This document shows positions 27,463-36,872 of a stretch of DNA of 64,000 nt, piece by piece. The notes below the pieces were generated by a model. The model was not told the origin of the DNA. It worked only from the letters and a program-made list of their open reading frames with translations, and made no database searches. Position 1 is the stretch's first letter. Each line of letters opens with the position of its first letter. Origin of the DNA: an uncultured Woeseia sp. (GTDB lineage Bacteria > Pseudomonadota > Gammaproteobacteria > Steroidobacterales > Woeseiaceae); the NCBI GenBank assembly GCA_937925605.1, contig CALALV010000003.1:1-64000 (forward strand), read 5' to 3'. The position numbers and the translations under genes were made by a program.

Positions 27463-28923
27463 ATGAGAATTCCGCGCCCCCGCTCCCTGAACGGCCTGAT
27501 CCTGGTCGGCTTCGGCCTGGTCGCCGCGCCGCTCCTGGTCGCGGTGGTCTGGGCGCTGGTCAGCCTCGACCGGCTGGCCGAGCAGAGCGAGCAGCTGATG
27601 CAGACCGGCGTGACCGCCGCGGAGCAGAACCGCCTGCTGTTCGAATCGCTGGGCTCCTTCGAGCGGGTCGCACGCCAGCACCACGTCCTCGGCACGCCCG
27701 ACAGCGCGGAGCTGTTGCGCCAGGACCTGAACGTACTGGAATCCCGCCTCGACACGATGGCGCCGCTCATCGTGCAGGCCGACGCCGGCGTGCTCGGCGA
27801 GGGTATCAGCGCACGCGCGCGCGGCATCGTTGCGGCGCTGCTCGGCGACGACGCATCGCGGGCCGACGAGGCACTGGACGGCTTCGCCCTGCTGCGGCGC
27901 GACGTCAACCGGCTCACGGTCATGCTCAGCACGCACATCGACCTCGAGCTCAGCCGCCTGCAGGACAATATCCGCGAGGCACAGCAGGTCTCGGCCTGGC
28001 AGACCGCGGCGCTGGTGCCCGGCACGATCGTGCTGGTCCTGTTCTTCACGCTGCTGGTCGCGCGGCCGATCCGGCAGATCGACAAGGCCATCAGCCAGCT
28101 CGGCCAGAGCGGGTTTTCGAAGCCGATATCGATCCGCGGCCCGACCGACCTCGAGAAGCTCGGCCGGCAGCTCGACTGGCTGCGGCGCAGGCTGCTCGAA
28201 CTCGCGCAGGAGAAGAACCGCTTCCTGCGGCACATGTCGCACGAGCTGAAGACGCCGCTCGCCAACATCCGCGAGGGCACCGAGCTGCTGCTCGACGGCG
28301 CGGTCGGTGAACTCGACGCGCCGCAGCGCGAAGTCACCGACATCCTTCGTCACAACGGGCTGAAGTTGCAGCAGCTGATCGAGAACCTGCTGAGCTTCAG
28401 TGCCTGGCAGACCCGCAACGAGGTACTCACGCGCAGCGAGTTCCCGATCCGGGCGCTGGTCGTCTCGGTCGCCAAGGCGCAGCGGCTCGCGCTCAAGGCC
28501 GCGCAGATCCAACTGAGGCTGGAGGTCGCGGACGTCGTCATCGACGCCGATCGCGACAAGCTGCGCACCGTGCTCGACAACCTGCTGTCGAATGCCGTCA
28601 AGTTCACGCCGCGCGGCGGCCTGATAACCATCCGCGGCAGCGTGGACGAACTCGGCTTTGTCCTCGAGGTGGCGGATACGGGACCCGGCGTTCCCGAGGA
28701 GGAGCGCCCGCGCATCTTCGAGGCCTTCTTCCAGGGCCGGCGCAAGCAGGGTGGGCAGGTCGCCGGTACGGGCATTGGCCTGTCCGTCGTGCTCGAGTGC
28801 GTGCAGGCGCACGAAGGCACGGTCGAGCTGATTGACAGTGACGAATTCCCGGGCGCGCATTTCCGCATACTGATCCCGCAGGAAAGCGCGCTGGTCGAAC
28901 CGAGGATGGCGAAGAGTGCCTGA
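27463..28923 (+). CDS. glrK: sensor histidine kinase, GlrK/QseE-like
   Basis: A 486-residue membrane kinase: TM1 (about 11-34), a helical periplasmic domain, TM2 (about 182-202), HAMP, an H-box with H260 in RHMSHELKTPLA, and a HATPase with NLLSNAVKF, DTGPGVP and GTGIGLSV. The gene order kinase - lipoprotein - sigma-54 activator is that of the glrK-qseG-glrR operon of gammaproteobacteria, which supports the name. In enterics this system answers envelope stress and controls glmY. The stop overlaps the next gene's start by eight bases. TACACT just upstream (about 27450) is a possible -10. Confidence 0.85.
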   Translation: MRIPRPRSLNGLILVGFGLVAAPLLVAVVWALVSLDRLAEQSEQLMQTGVTAAEQNRLLFESLGSFERVARQHHVLGTPDSAELLRQDLNVLESRLDTMAPLIVQADAGVLGEGISARARGIVAALLGDDASRADEALDGFALLRRDVNRLTVMLSTHIDLELSRLQDNIREAQQVSAWQTAALVPGTIVLVLFFTLLVARPIRQIDKAISQLGQSGFSKPISIRGPTDLEKLGRQLDWLRRRLLELAQEKNRFLRHMSHELKTPLANIREGTELLLDGAVGELDAPQREVTDILRHNGLKLQQLIENLLSFSAWQTRNEVLTRSEFPIRALVVSVAKAQRLALKAAQIQLRLEVADVVIDADRDKLRTVLDNLLSNAVKFTPRGGLITIRGSVDELGFVLEVADTGPGVPEEERPRIFEAFFQGRRKQGGQVAGTGIGLSVVLECVQAHEGTVELIDSDEFPGAHFRILIPQESALVEPRMAKSA

Positions 28924-29548
28924 GACCCGGACATGGCGGTTGCCGCTCCTGCTCTGCGCAACGACGCTGGCTGGCGGCTGCGCACAGTTCCAGGACTGTC
29001 TGCGCACGGATCGCCGCAGCGTCCCCGAAGATGGCGTCATCCTCGGTGCGCCGGAGGCGGAGCAATACATCGACGAGATGTACCGCCTCGCGAGCGGCGA
29101 TCCGGCGACGCAGGCGGAAATCTATGCCGACGCCGAAGCGGCCGCGACGCTGACGCCCGAGACCTCGACGCGGCTGCGCTTCGCGCTGGTGCTGGCAACC
29201 CCGAATCACCCGGAGAGCGACGCCGAGCGCGCGCAGGACCTGTTCCGGGAACTGCTCTCGCAAACCGAGCTGATGACGCCCGCCGAGGTGTCGCTCGCGA
29301 CCATTCACCTGCACGAGGTCGAACGCCGCCTCTCGCTGGAGAGCGAAGCCGAGCGCCTGCGCATCGAATCCGCGCGCGCCGACAACACCGAGCAGCGCGC
29401 GATCGAACAGCGGATAGCGCGGGTCGAGGCCGAGAACCGGGCGCTGCGCGAATCGCTGGCGGAGGCCGAGCAGAAGCTCGAGGCGATCACGACGATCGAG
29501 CGCTCGATCCGGGAGCAGGCGGACAACGGCGACAACCAGCGCCGCTGA
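28916..29548 (+). CDS. QseG-like outer-membrane lipoprotein
   Basis: A 210-residue lipoprotein with signal and lipobox LAGGC (Cys22). The mature protein is alpha-helical with a long charged coiled coil in the C-terminal third (about 130-205, rich in Glu, Arg and Ala). Its place between the kinase and the sigma-54 activator matches QseG, which in enterics binds the kinase from the periplasmic side and tunes it. Sequence similarity to QseG could not be tested. It starts at GTG 28916, overlapping the kinase stop, so translation is coupled. Confidence 0.7.
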   Translation: MPETRTWRLPLLLCATTLAGGCAQFQDCLRTDRRSVPEDGVILGAPEAEQYIDEMYRLASGDPATQAEIYADAEAAATLTPETSTRLRFALVLATPNHPESDAERAQDLFRELLSQTELMTPAEVSLATIHLHEVERRLSLESEAERLRIESARADNTEQRAIEQRIARVEAENRALRESLAEAEQKLEAITTIERSIREQADNGDNQRR

Positions 29549-29656
29549 CGCCTGCACGCGCGGCCTGTCTCCGCGCGGCGACACCACGATCACGGTAGGA
29601 CAAATGGCGTGTTCATCGCCATAATGGCCGTCTCGTGCGACCTGAGCCGTAACGCC

Positions 29657-31015
29657 ATGCCGAGCAAATCTTCCACAACGAGGGGCCGCATCCTGCTGGT
29701 CGACGACGACCCGGGACTGCTGCGCCTGCTGTCCATTCGCCTGCGCGCCGAGGACTACGAGGTCGAGGCTGTCGAAAGCGCGGAGCGCGCGCTCGCGGTG
29801 CTGCACCGCTTTCACCCGGACCTGGTGATCACCGACCTGCGCATGGACAAGATGGACGGCATCGGCCTGCTCAAGGAACTGCAGGGCCGCAGCCCGGGGC
29901 TGCGCGTGCTGATCATCACCGCGCACGGCACGATCCCGGACGCCGTCACGGCGACCCAGTCCGGTGCCTTCGGCTTCCTGACCAAGCCGATCGACAAGGA
30001 CGAGCTGATGGAAACCGTCGGGCGCGCGATGAAAATTTCCGGCAGCCCGGCCGTCGAGGTCGACGAGGACTGGTCCGACGAGATCATTACCCGCAACCCG
30101 AAACTCAAGGAGATCCTCGCGCAGGCGAAGATGGTCGCGGCCACCGACGCGCGCGTGCTGGTCACCGGCGAGTCCGGCACCGGCAAGGAACTCCTGGCCC
30201 GGGCCATCCACAAGGCGAGCCCGCGGCGCACGAAGCCCTTCGTTGCGATCAACTGCAGCGCGATGGCCGAGAACCTGCTCGAATCGGAGCTGTTCGGCCA
30301 CGAGAAAGGGGCCTTTACCGGCGCGACCCGCAGCCACAAGGGCCTGTTCCAGGCGGCCGAGGGCGGCACGCTGCTGCTCGACGAGATCGGCGACATGCCG
30401 ATGCGCTTGCAGGTCAAGCTGCTGCGCGTCCTGCAGGAAAACCAGGTGCGGCCGGTCGGCAGCACCGACGCGATCTCGGTCGACGTGCGCATCGTCTCGG
30501 CGACGCACCGCGACCTGCAGGCGATGATGCGCGACGGGCGCTTCCGCGAGGACCTTTACTACCGGCTCAACGTCGTCAACATTCGCCTGCCGTCGCTCGA
30601 CGAGCGGCGCGAGGACATCCCGCTGCTGGTTTCGCATTTCCTGCAGCAGCTCGCGAAGGAAGGCGGCCAGGACCGCAAGGTGTATGCGCCCGAGGCGGTC
30701 GAACTGCTGGTCACGGCCGAGTGGCCGGGCAACGTCCGCCAGCTCTACAACGTCGTGCGCCAGAACGTCGCGCTGTCGCGCTCGCCCGTCATCAGCGGCG
30801 AGCTGGTGCAGTCCTCGCTCGGCGAACGCGCCGGCAAGCTGATGTCCTTTTCCGACGCGCGTGACGAGTTCACGCGCAATTACCTGTCGCAGATCCTGCA
30901 GATCACGGCCGGCAACGTGAGCCAGGCCGCGCGCCTCGCCAAGCGCAACCGGACCGACTTCTACAAGCTGCTGGCCCGCCACGACCTGAACCCGGACGCG
31001 TTCAAGGTGCGCTGA
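29657..31015 (+). CDS. glrR: sigma-54-dependent response regulator, GlrR/QseF-like
   Basis: A 452-residue NtrC-type activator: receiver (phosphoacceptor D60 in VITDLRMDKMDG), AAA+ domain with Walker A GESGTGKE, the sigma-54 contact loop GAFTGA and Walker B LLLDEIGD, and a C-terminal Fis-type HTH (NVSQAARLAKRNRTDFYKLL). The order of genes identifies it as GlrR-like. The frame opens upstream at 29609, but ATG 29657 starts nearer the receiver. The gap from the lipoprotein gene (about 108 bases) contains CATAAT, so an internal promoter is possible. It should activate sigma-54 promoters when phosphorylated by the kinase at 27463. Confidence 0.88.
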   Translation: MPSKSSTTRGRILLVDDDPGLLRLLSIRLRAEDYEVEAVESAERALAVLHRFHPDLVITDLRMDKMDGIGLLKELQGRSPGLRVLIITAHGTIPDAVTATQSGAFGFLTKPIDKDELMETVGRAMKISGSPAVEVDEDWSDEIITRNPKLKEILAQAKMVAATDARVLVTGESGTGKELLARAIHKASPRRTKPFVAINCSAMAENLLESELFGHEKGAFTGATRSHKGLFQAAEGGTLLLDEIGDMPMRLQVKLLRVLQENQVRPVGSTDAISVDVRIVSATHRDLQAMMRDGRFREDLYYRLNVVNIRLPSLDERREDIPLLVSHFLQQLAKEGGQDRKVYAPEAVELLVTAEWPGNVRQLYNVVRQNVALSRSPVISGELVQSSLGERAGKLMSFSDARDEFTRNYLSQILQITAGNVSQAARLAKRNRTDFYKLLARHDLNPDAFKVR

Positions 31016-31134
31016 GCGCGCCGGCCGCCGAACCCGGACCCGGATTCCCCGCCGCCCCCCGACCGTGCCGCCGGACCTGCGCCGGCAGCCGCGGCGCTGC
31101 GCCCTGCGCCGCTCTGCAGCTGCAAAATGCAGTT

Positions 31135-31153
31135 GCGAATCATTCTCATTTTC
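31135..31153. promoter_or_regulatory. Fur-box-like operator upstream of the TonB receptor
   Basis: The 19-mer at this position matches the Fur consensus GATAATGATAATCATTATC at 13 of 19 bases (core AATCATTCTCATT). It sits 64 bases upstream of the receptor start, so the receptor should be iron-repressed. A very similar site stands upstream of the bfd gene. Confidence 0.65.
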
Positions 31154-31216
31154 GTTAACGTTTCGTCATCGGGAATGCCCGCGCAAGCGGGCCGGACATC
31201 CAAGAGGCGACACCCC

Positions 31217-33436
31217 ATGCACCACTCCGCCGCAGCCGTCAGCGTGGCCGCCACGCTGCTGCTCGCCAGCACCCCCCTTCTCGCCGACGCCGACCCGGCC
31301 CAGCCGGGTAGCGACGAACCCCTCGACAACGTCACGATCATCGGCCACCGCCGCGACGTGCGCGACGTGCCGGGATCGGCCCACATCGTCGACGAGGCCG
31401 AGCTCGAGCGGCTGAAGCACGCGGACGTCATGCGCGTGCTGCGCAGCGTGCCGGGTGTCTACGTCCAGGAGGAAGACGGCTACGGCCTGCGGCCGAACAT
31501 CGGCATCCGCGGCTCGGGTCTCGACCGCAGCGCGCGCATCGCGCTGCTCGAGGATGGCGTTCTGATCGCGCCCGCGCCCTACGCGGCTTCCTCGGCCTAC
31601 TACTTTCCGACCCAGCGCCGCATGCACGCGCTAGAGGTCCTGAAGGGTCCGGCGGCCGTGACCGTCGGGCCGCGCACGACCGGCGGTGCCGTCAACCTGA
31701 TCTCGACGCCGATCCCGGACGACTTCTCGGCGAACGGCGACCTGCGACTCGGTCAGCACGACAGCCTCGACGCCCACGTCAACGTCGGCGACCGCGGCGA
31801 ACGCTTTTCCTGGCTGGTCGAGACCGTGCAGACGACGACCGACGGCTTCAAGACGATCAACGCCCCGGCCAGCGGCTCGACCGGCTTCGACATCGAGGAC
31901 TACCTCGTCAAGCTGCAGCTGGACGGCGATCCGGCCGCCCGCCTGAACCACAGCCTGCGCCTCAAGGCCGGCTACACCAACCAGGTTTCCGACGAGACCT
32001 ACCTGGGCCTCACTGCGGACGACTTCGCCGAGGACCCGTACCAGCGCTACGCGGCCTCCGCGGGCGACGTGTTCGACGGCGAACACCACCAGCTGCAGCT
32101 GGCCTGGCTCGTCGACGCGGACGGTGCCTGGCAGGGTGAGCTGACGGCCTACCGCAACGAGTTCGAGCGCGACTGGTTCAAGCTGCAGTCCGTCGGCGGC
32201 GTCGGCATCGCCAGCATCGTCGACGACCCGGACACCTACGCCACCGAGTACGGCTGGCTGACCGGCACGACGAGCCCCGACGATGCGCTGGTCAAGCGGC
32301 ACAACGCGCGCGAATACTACTCGCAGGGACTCCAGGGCTCGCTCTCGCGCGGTTTCGAGCTCGGCGGCGCGGAGCTGCGCCTGACGGGCGGCTTCCGGGT
32401 GCACGAGGACGAGGAAGACCGGCTGCAGGCCGAGGACGGCTTCCGCATGCAGGATGGCGAGCTGGTCCTGACCAGCGTCGGCGCCCCCGGCTCCAACACT
32501 AACCGCGTGAGCTCGGCGGACGCGCGCTCGCTGTTCGTCAGCGCCGAGATCGACGCCGGCAACTGGATCTTCACGCCGGGCCTGCGCTACGAGGACATCG
32601 ACCTGGTCCGCGAGGACTATGCGACCGATGACCCGACCCGCGCCAACGGACCGACCCGCGTACGCGAGAACTCGGCGTCCGTGCTGATCCCGGGCATCGG
32701 CGTGCTGTACCGCGTCAGCGACCGGCTGCGCCTGCTGGGCGGCGTGCACAAGGGCTACAACCCGCCGGCGCCGGGCAGCGACGCGGCCGAGGAGTCGAGC
32801 GTGAATTTCGAGGCCGGCGCCCGCTATGCGGCCGGCGCGCTGAGCCTCGAGGGCATCTGGTTCTACAACGACTACGACAACCTGGTCGGCACGGTCACCG
32901 CGTCGACCGGCGGCGGCGGACAGATCGGCGACCAGTTCGACGGCGGCGCCGTCACGGTGCAGGGCCTCGAGCTGTCGGCCAGCCACACCGTCGCCGGCAT
33001 CAGCGAGTACGGCCTGGCGCTGCCGCTGCGCCTCGAATACACCTGGACGGCCGAGGCCGAGTTCCGGAACGGTTTCGAAAGCGACTTCGAGCCCTGGGGC
33101 GACGTCGTCGTCGGCGACGAGCTGCCCTACATCCCCGAGCACCAGCTGCGCGCGAGCGCGGGCCTTGAGCAGGAGCGTTTCGGCGTCGACCTGAGCGCGA
33201 GCTGGGTCGGCCGGATGCGCACGGTGGCCGGCCAGGATGCTTACGACCCGGACGAGACCATCGACGCGCACGTCGTCTGGGACCTCGTGGGGCGCTACCG
33301 GCTGAGCGAGACGCTGACGGGCTACGTCAAGGTCGACAACCTGTTCGACGAGACCTACGTGGCGGCCCGCCGGCCGGCCGGCCTGCGTCCGGGCCTGGAA
33401 CGCATGGCCTGGCTGGGCCTGACCTTCTCGCTTTGA
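31217..33436 (+). CDS. TonB-dependent outer-membrane receptor (FecA-like, probable ferric siderophore)
   Basis: A 739-residue outer-membrane receptor. After a signal peptide (ending near LLAD) comes a TonB-box-like region (DNVTIIGHR), a plug domain with RSVPGVYVQEEDGYGLRPNIGIRG and LEVLKGPAAVTVGPRTTGGAVNLIS, then a 22-strand-type barrel ending in the C-terminal aromatic/Leu signature LGLTFSL. The frame is open to 31127, but ATG 31217 has AGAGG about 10 bases upstream and gives a proper signal peptide. The plug resembles FecA / dicitrate-type receptors. A Fur-like box lies just upstream. Ligand unproven. Confidence 0.9.
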   Translation: MHHSAAAVSVAATLLLASTPLLADADPAQPGSDEPLDNVTIIGHRRDVRDVPGSAHIVDEAELERLKHADVMRVLRSVPGVYVQEEDGYGLRPNIGIRGSGLDRSARIALLEDGVLIAPAPYAASSAYYFPTQRRMHALEVLKGPAAVTVGPRTTGGAVNLISTPIPDDFSANGDLRLGQHDSLDAHVNVGDRGERFSWLVETVQTTTDGFKTINAPASGSTGFDIEDYLVKLQLDGDPAARLNHSLRLKAGYTNQVSDETYLGLTADDFAEDPYQRYAASAGDVFDGEHHQLQLAWLVDADGAWQGELTAYRNEFERDWFKLQSVGGVGIASIVDDPDTYATEYGWLTGTTSPDDALVKRHNAREYYSQGLQGSLSRGFELGGAELRLTGGFRVHEDEEDRLQAEDGFRMQDGELVLTSVGAPGSNTNRVSSADARSLFVSAEIDAGNWIFTPGLRYEDIDLVREDYATDDPTRANGPTRVRENSASVLIPGIGVLYRVSDRLRLLGGVHKGYNPPAPGSDAAEESSVNFEAGARYAAGALSLEGIWFYNDYDNLVGTVTASTGGGGQIGDQFDGGAVTVQGLELSASHTVAGISEYGLALPLRLEYTWTAEAEFRNGFESDFEPWGDVVVGDELPYIPEHQLRASAGLEQERFGVDLSASWVGRMRTVAGQDAYDPDETIDAHVVWDLVGRYRLSETLTGYVKVDNLFDETYVAARRPAGLRPGLERMAWLGLTFSL

Positions 33437-33478
33437 GCGGGCGCGTGACCGGGATCACGGCGGCCTGCAAATGTTATT

Positions 33479-33497
33479 GACAATCATTCTCATTAGC
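33479..33497. promoter_or_regulatory. Fur-box-like operator upstream of bfd
   Basis: This 19-mer matches the Fur consensus at 14 of 19 bases and shares the core AATCATTCTCATT with the site upstream of the TonB receptor. It lies 40 bases before the bfd start codon. Bfd genes are classically Fur-repressed. Confidence 0.7.
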
Positions 33498-33536
33498 GTT
33501 TAAATCAGGGTTCAATACAGGGAGTCCGTCCACACC

Positions 33537-33746
33537 GTGTACGTCTGCATCTGCAACGCCGTCACCGACAAGGACATTCGCCGTGCCGCGGCGAACGGTG
33601 CGGACACGCTGTACGAGCTGCAGGACCGCCTCGGCGTCGCCAGTTGCTGCGGCAGCTGCGCCGACCAGGCCGCCGAAATCCTGAGCGAGACGCGCCTCCG
33701 GCGCGGCCCGGTACAGCCGACGCTGTACGTACCCGCTCCCGCCTGA
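33537..33746 (+). CDS. bfd: bacterioferritin-associated ferredoxin
   Basis: A 69-residue [2Fe-2S] protein. The cluster ligands C4, C6, C38 and C41 are all visible (MYVCIC at the start, ASCCGSC in the middle), matching Bfd. It donates electrons to bacterioferritin so that stored iron can be released. It starts at GTG 33537. The bacterioferritin gene follows on the same strand after about 158 bases, and a Fur-like box precedes it. Confidence 0.92.
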   Translation: MYVCICNAVTDKDIRRAAANGADTLYELQDRLGVASCCGSCADQAAEILSETRLRRGPVQPTLYVPAPA

Positions 33747-33904
33747 ATCCAGCCTGGCACCAGGGCGCGCGGCCGACTGGCTGGCGCGCCCTCGCCTTGT
33801 TGCGAACGCACATTGTTCTCATTCGGATTGCGGCTAATTGTTGTTGCAGTCAACGGCACGGCGCCTATCATGAGACGCCGTCACCCACCCGCCACGGAGC
33901 CGAA

Positions 33905-34369
33905 ATGAAAGGCGATAGCACGGTAGTCGAGCACCTGAACCGCGTCCTCAAGAACGAGCTGACGGCGATCAACCAGTATTTCCTGCACTCGCGCATGCTG
34001 AAGGACTGGGGCTTCCACAAGCTGGGCGACAAGGAATACGAAGAATCGATCGACGAGATGAAGCACGCCGACCAGCTCATCGAGCGCATCCTGTTCCTCG
34101 AGGGCCTGCCCAACCTGCAGGACCTCGGCAAGCTCAGGATCGGCGAGAACGTGCCGGAAATCCTGCAGTGCGACCTCGACCTCGAGTACGACGCGCTGCC
34201 GGACCTGCGCGCGGCGATCGCCTACTGCGAGGCCCACAAGGACTACATCAGCCGCGAGGTGTTCGCGTCCATACTCGAGAGCGAGGAAGAGCACGTGGAC
34301 TGGCTGGAAACCCAGCTCGGCCTGCTCGACAAGATGGGCACGGAGAATTACCTGCAGTCGCAGGCCTGA
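33905..34369 (+). CDS. bfr: bacterioferritin
   Basis: A 154-residue heme-containing ferritin subunit. Ferroxidase residues E18, E51, H54, E94, E127 and H130 and the heme ligand M52 (in DEMKHAD) are all present, and length and start (MKGD) match the E. coli protein. It stores ferric iron in a 24-mer cage and exchanges electrons with the Bfd ferredoxin encoded upstream. The open frame extends to 33644, but ATG 33905 with ACGGAG upstream is clearly the start. Confidence 0.95.
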   Translation: MKGDSTVVEHLNRVLKNELTAINQYFLHSRMLKDWGFHKLGDKEYEESIDEMKHADQLIERILFLEGLPNLQDLGKLRIGENVPEILQCDLDLEYDALPDLRAAIAYCEAHKDYISREVFASILESEEEHVDWLETQLGLLDKMGTENYLQSQA

Positions 34370-34390
34370 CCCCCCCCCGGAACGCCAGGG

Positions 34391-35782
34391 CTAGCTGTCG
34401 TCGCTGCCGCCGCGGTTCGAGTACGCGTCGGCCGAGATCCCGTACTTGTTCATCAGGTCGTAGAGCGTCGGCCGCGTGACGCCGAGCTGCTCGGCCGTGC
34501 GCGAGATGTTGCCGAGGTTGCGCATCAACGCGCCGCGTATGGCCTTCGATTCGGCGTGCTGCCGGACTTCCCGCAGGTTCAGCACCGCGGGTTCCTCCGC
34601 CTCCCCGTCGAGCCCTAAGTCCGCGGCGGTCACCTGCTTGCCGTCCGCCATGATGACGGCACGCTTTATCTTGTTCTCGAGCTCGCGCACGTTGCCCGGC
34701 CAGCGGTGGGCCTCGATCGCGTTGTTCGCGTCTTCGGAGAAGCCGGCGAGCGCCCGGCCCTGCTGGCGCGCGTGCTTGTTCAGCAGCGCCCGGGCGAGGA
34801 TCAGCCGGCCCTCCTCGCGCTCGCGCAGCGGCGGGATGTCGATCGTGATCTCGCTGATCCGGTAGTAGAGATCCTCGCGGAAGCGTTCGGCCTCGATCAG
34901 GTCCAGCGGGCTCTGGTTCGTGGCACAGACGACACGGACGTCCACGGAGATCTCCTCGCGGCCGCCGACGCGCTCGATGACCCGCTCCTGCAGGAAGCGC
35001 AGCATCTTCGCCTGCAGCGGCATCGGCATGTCGCCGATCTCGTCCAGGAACAGCGTGCCGCCGTCGGCCGTCTCGACCTTGCCCGGCGTCTGCCGCGCCG
35101 CGCCGGTGAACGCGCCCTTCTCGTAGCCGAACAGCTCGGACTCGAGCAGGTTTTCCGGGATCGCTGCGCAGTTGATCGCGACGAAACGCCGGTCCTTGCG
35201 CGGGCTCAGGTTGTGCAGCGCGCGCGCCAGCAGTTCCTTGCCCGTGCCCGACTCGCCGAGCAGCAGCGTGGTCACGTCGGTCGGGGCGACCTTCTCGATC
35301 ATGCGGCACACGGCGAGCATCGCCTCGCTGGCCGCAACGATGCCGTCCAGCGGCGACTCGCCGGCGACGGACTGCAGGCGGCGGTTCTCGCGCTCGAGTT
35401 CGGCCAGCTTGAAGGCCCGCTCGACGAGCAGCTGCAGCGTGTCCGTGTCGACCGGCTTCTCGTAGAAATCGTAGGCGCCGAGCGCCACCGCGCGCAGCGC
35501 GTTCTCCTGGTCGCCGTGCCCGGTCACGACGATGACCTTGGTCAGGGGCGCAAGCTTAAGCGTCTCCTGCAGCGTCGCGAGGCCCTCGTCCACGCCCTGC
35601 GGGTTCGGCGGCAGGCCGAGGTCCTGCAGCACGACCAGCGGCTCGTGGCGGCGCAGCTCGGCGATGGCGCTTGCGCGATCGCCGGCGGTCAGGACCTCGA
35701 AGTCCTCGAAGACCCATTTAAGCTGGTTCAGCAGCCCGGGATCGTCCTCGACGATCAGCAGCTTCTTGCTCGGTTCGCTCAC
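34391..35782 (-). CDS. prsR: PEP-CTERM-associated sigma-54 response regulator (PrsR-like)
   Basis: A 463-residue NtrC-type activator: receiver with phosphoacceptor D54 in [14 protein letters not shown]+ domain with GESGTGKE, the GAFTGA sigma-54 loop and LFLDEIGD, and a C-terminal Fis HTH ([20 protein letters not shown]). The N-terminal style ([29 protein letters not shown]) is that of the PrsR family tied to exosortase/PEP-CTERM systems. Two PEP-CTERM genes in this window (36003-36578 and 41188-41847) have sigma-54-type promoters, which fits this role. The partner kinase PrsK and the exosortase are not in the window. Confidence 0.88.
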   Translation of the reverse strand: MSEPSKKLLIVEDDPGLLNQLKWVFEDFEVLTAGDRASAIAELRRHEPLVVLQDLGLPPNPQGVDEGLATLQETLKLAPLTKVIVVTGHGDQENALRAVALGAYDFYEKPVDTDTLQLLVERAFKLAELERENRRLQSVAGESPLDGIVAASEAMLAVCRMIEKVAPTDVTTLLLGESGTGKELLARALHNLSPRKDRRFVAINCAAIPENLLESELFGYEKGAFTGAARQTPGKVETADGGTLFLDEIGDMPMPLQAKMLRFLQERVIERVGGREEISVDVRVVCATNQSPLDLIEAERFREDLYYRISEITIDIPPLREREEGRLILARALLNKHARQQGRALAGFSEDANNAIEAHRWPGNVRELENKIKRAVIMADGKQVTAADLGLDGEAEEPAVLNLREVRQHAESKAIRGALMRNLGNISRTAEQLGVTRPTLYDLMNKYGISADAYSNRGGSDDS

Positions 35783-36002
35783 CTGGCTCCCTGTTCGTTC
35801 GCAGCGAATTCCGCGACGCCGTACGGCGCGGCGGCGTCATGGTGCCACGAGCCCGCGCCGGATGGCAGGGCTTTGTTCACGGCTCGCGGGCCGCACGGGC
35901 CGCACGCGCGCGCGGCTGCAGGGGTTATCGACGCCGGAAAAGAAGAAGCCCGCCGCTCATCCGAGCAGCGGGCCCCGCCGTGCGATCGAAGCTGCGCCGC
36001 GC

Positions 36003-36578
36003 TCAGGCGCGCGCGCGGCGTCGTGCGTTGGCCGCCAGCAGCAGCAGGCCGAAACCGAACAGGCCGAGGGCGGCCGGCTCCGGCACTTCCGTCACCTCGC
36101 GCGAGGCGTACAGGTTCACGTGCGACAGGCCACCGCCGCGGCGGAACATGTTGAAGAAGTCCCAGTTGCCGCTCGACACGCCGTCCAGCAGGCTGAACAC
36201 GAACCAACTGTCGGGACGGTTGCCGGTGCCGAACTTGAAGCCGATCGCGCCACCGCCGTAGACGTCCCAGAACGACGCATCGAAGCTGAACGTCCCGGTG
36301 CTGCCGTTCTGCGTGAAGGTCAGGCCGAACAGGACCGTCGAGTCGTCGCTCTTGGTTACCGTGAAGTAATCGGTCCCTACGCCGTTCAGGAAGACGTCGT
36401 TGGCGTCGTTGCCATTGATGTTCCCGAGACCCGAATCCAGGCACGCACCGACGTCACCGTCGTCCATGCCCATGTGGTTCTTCGTCGTGTCCTGGCAGTA
36501 GATCTGGGCTGACTGCGCCGGCGCGCTGGCAACGGCCAGTGCGATGACGGCGATGGTTGTGAACGTCCTTGCGACCAT
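36003..36578 (-). CDS. PEP-CTERM sorted secreted protein
   Basis: A 191-residue exported protein with a signal peptide (about 1-24, ending SAQ), an all-beta-looking middle, and a C-terminal PEP-CTERM tail: EVPEPAALGLFGF, a hydrophobic segment, then a basic end NARRRARA. The tail is the recognition signal of an exosortase, so it is predicted to be cleaved and moved to the outer surface. ATG 36578 is chosen over the longer open frame (to 36782) because it starts the signal peptide. A sigma-54-type promoter lies about 95 bases upstream. It is divergent-free and follows the PrsR gene on the same strand. Confidence 0.9.
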   Translation of the reverse strand: MVARTFTTIAVIALAVASAPAQSAQIYCQDTTKNHMGMDDGDVGACLDSGLGNINGNDANDVFLNGVGTDYFTVTKSDDSTVLFGLTFTQNGSTGTFSFDASFWDVYGGGAIGFKFGTGNRPDSWFVFSLLDGVSSGNWDFFNMFRRGGGLSHVNLYASREVTEVPEPAALGLFGFGLLLLAANARRRARA

Positions 36579-36671
36579 TACTTTTTCCCCGAAGCGCACC
36601 TGCGCCTGATTGTTGTCTGGTCGGCTACCGCCGAGCCTGTGTGCTGCGACGGCGCCGTTTGTACGGAATTT

Positions 36672-36690
36672 GATCCATGTTTCGTGCCAG
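36672..36690 (-). promoter_or_regulatory. sigma-54 (-24/-12) promoter of the PEP-CTERM gene
   Basis: Read on the minus strand this is CTGGCACGAAACATGGATC, matching the -24/-12 consensus TGGCAC-N5-TTGC except that the -12 element ends in GG. The spacing GG-N10-GG is right. The second PEP-CTERM gene has the same element (GGCACGRAACWTGGATC in both), with TGATTTT 24 bases upstream of each. Confidence 0.7.
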
Positions 36691-36720
36691 ATTCGTGAAT
36701 TATTAAAAATCAATAACTTG

Positions 36721-36743
36721 CAGTGGCGCCCGGCGCGCCACTG
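36721..36743. promoter_or_regulatory. 23-bp inverted repeat upstream of the PEP-CTERM promoter
   Basis: CAGTGGCGC and GCGCCACTG flank a five-base loop. The repeat is 31 bases beyond the sigma-54 promoter. It could be an activator (enhancer) site, or merely a structural hairpin; no second copy was seen before the other PEP-CTERM gene. Confidence 0.35.
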
Positions 36744-36780
36744 TAAACCGATCCGACAGGCGTGCGATGGCCCGTGGGCC

Positions 36781-36811
36781 AAAAAAAACCGGGCGCCTCA
36801 CGGCGCCCGGT
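36781..36811 (-). terminator. rho-independent terminator of the di-heme oxidoreductase gene
   Basis: On the minus strand a perfect GC-rich stem (CCGGGCGCC / GGCGCCCGG, four-base loop) is followed by a run of eight T. It lies about 62 bases past the stop of the gene ending at 36873. Confidence 0.85.
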
Positions 36812-36872
36812 CCAAGGCTGTCGGCTGCGCCGTCCGGGGCGGGCTTGCGCCCGCGCCGGCGGCAGGCCGCGA

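Noticed and set aside
33808..33826. Third Fur-like site upstream of bfr (CATTGTTCTCATTCGG)
   Set aside because: It matches the Fur consensus at only about 9 of 19 bases, which is close to chance in AT-rich DNA, so I did not list it.
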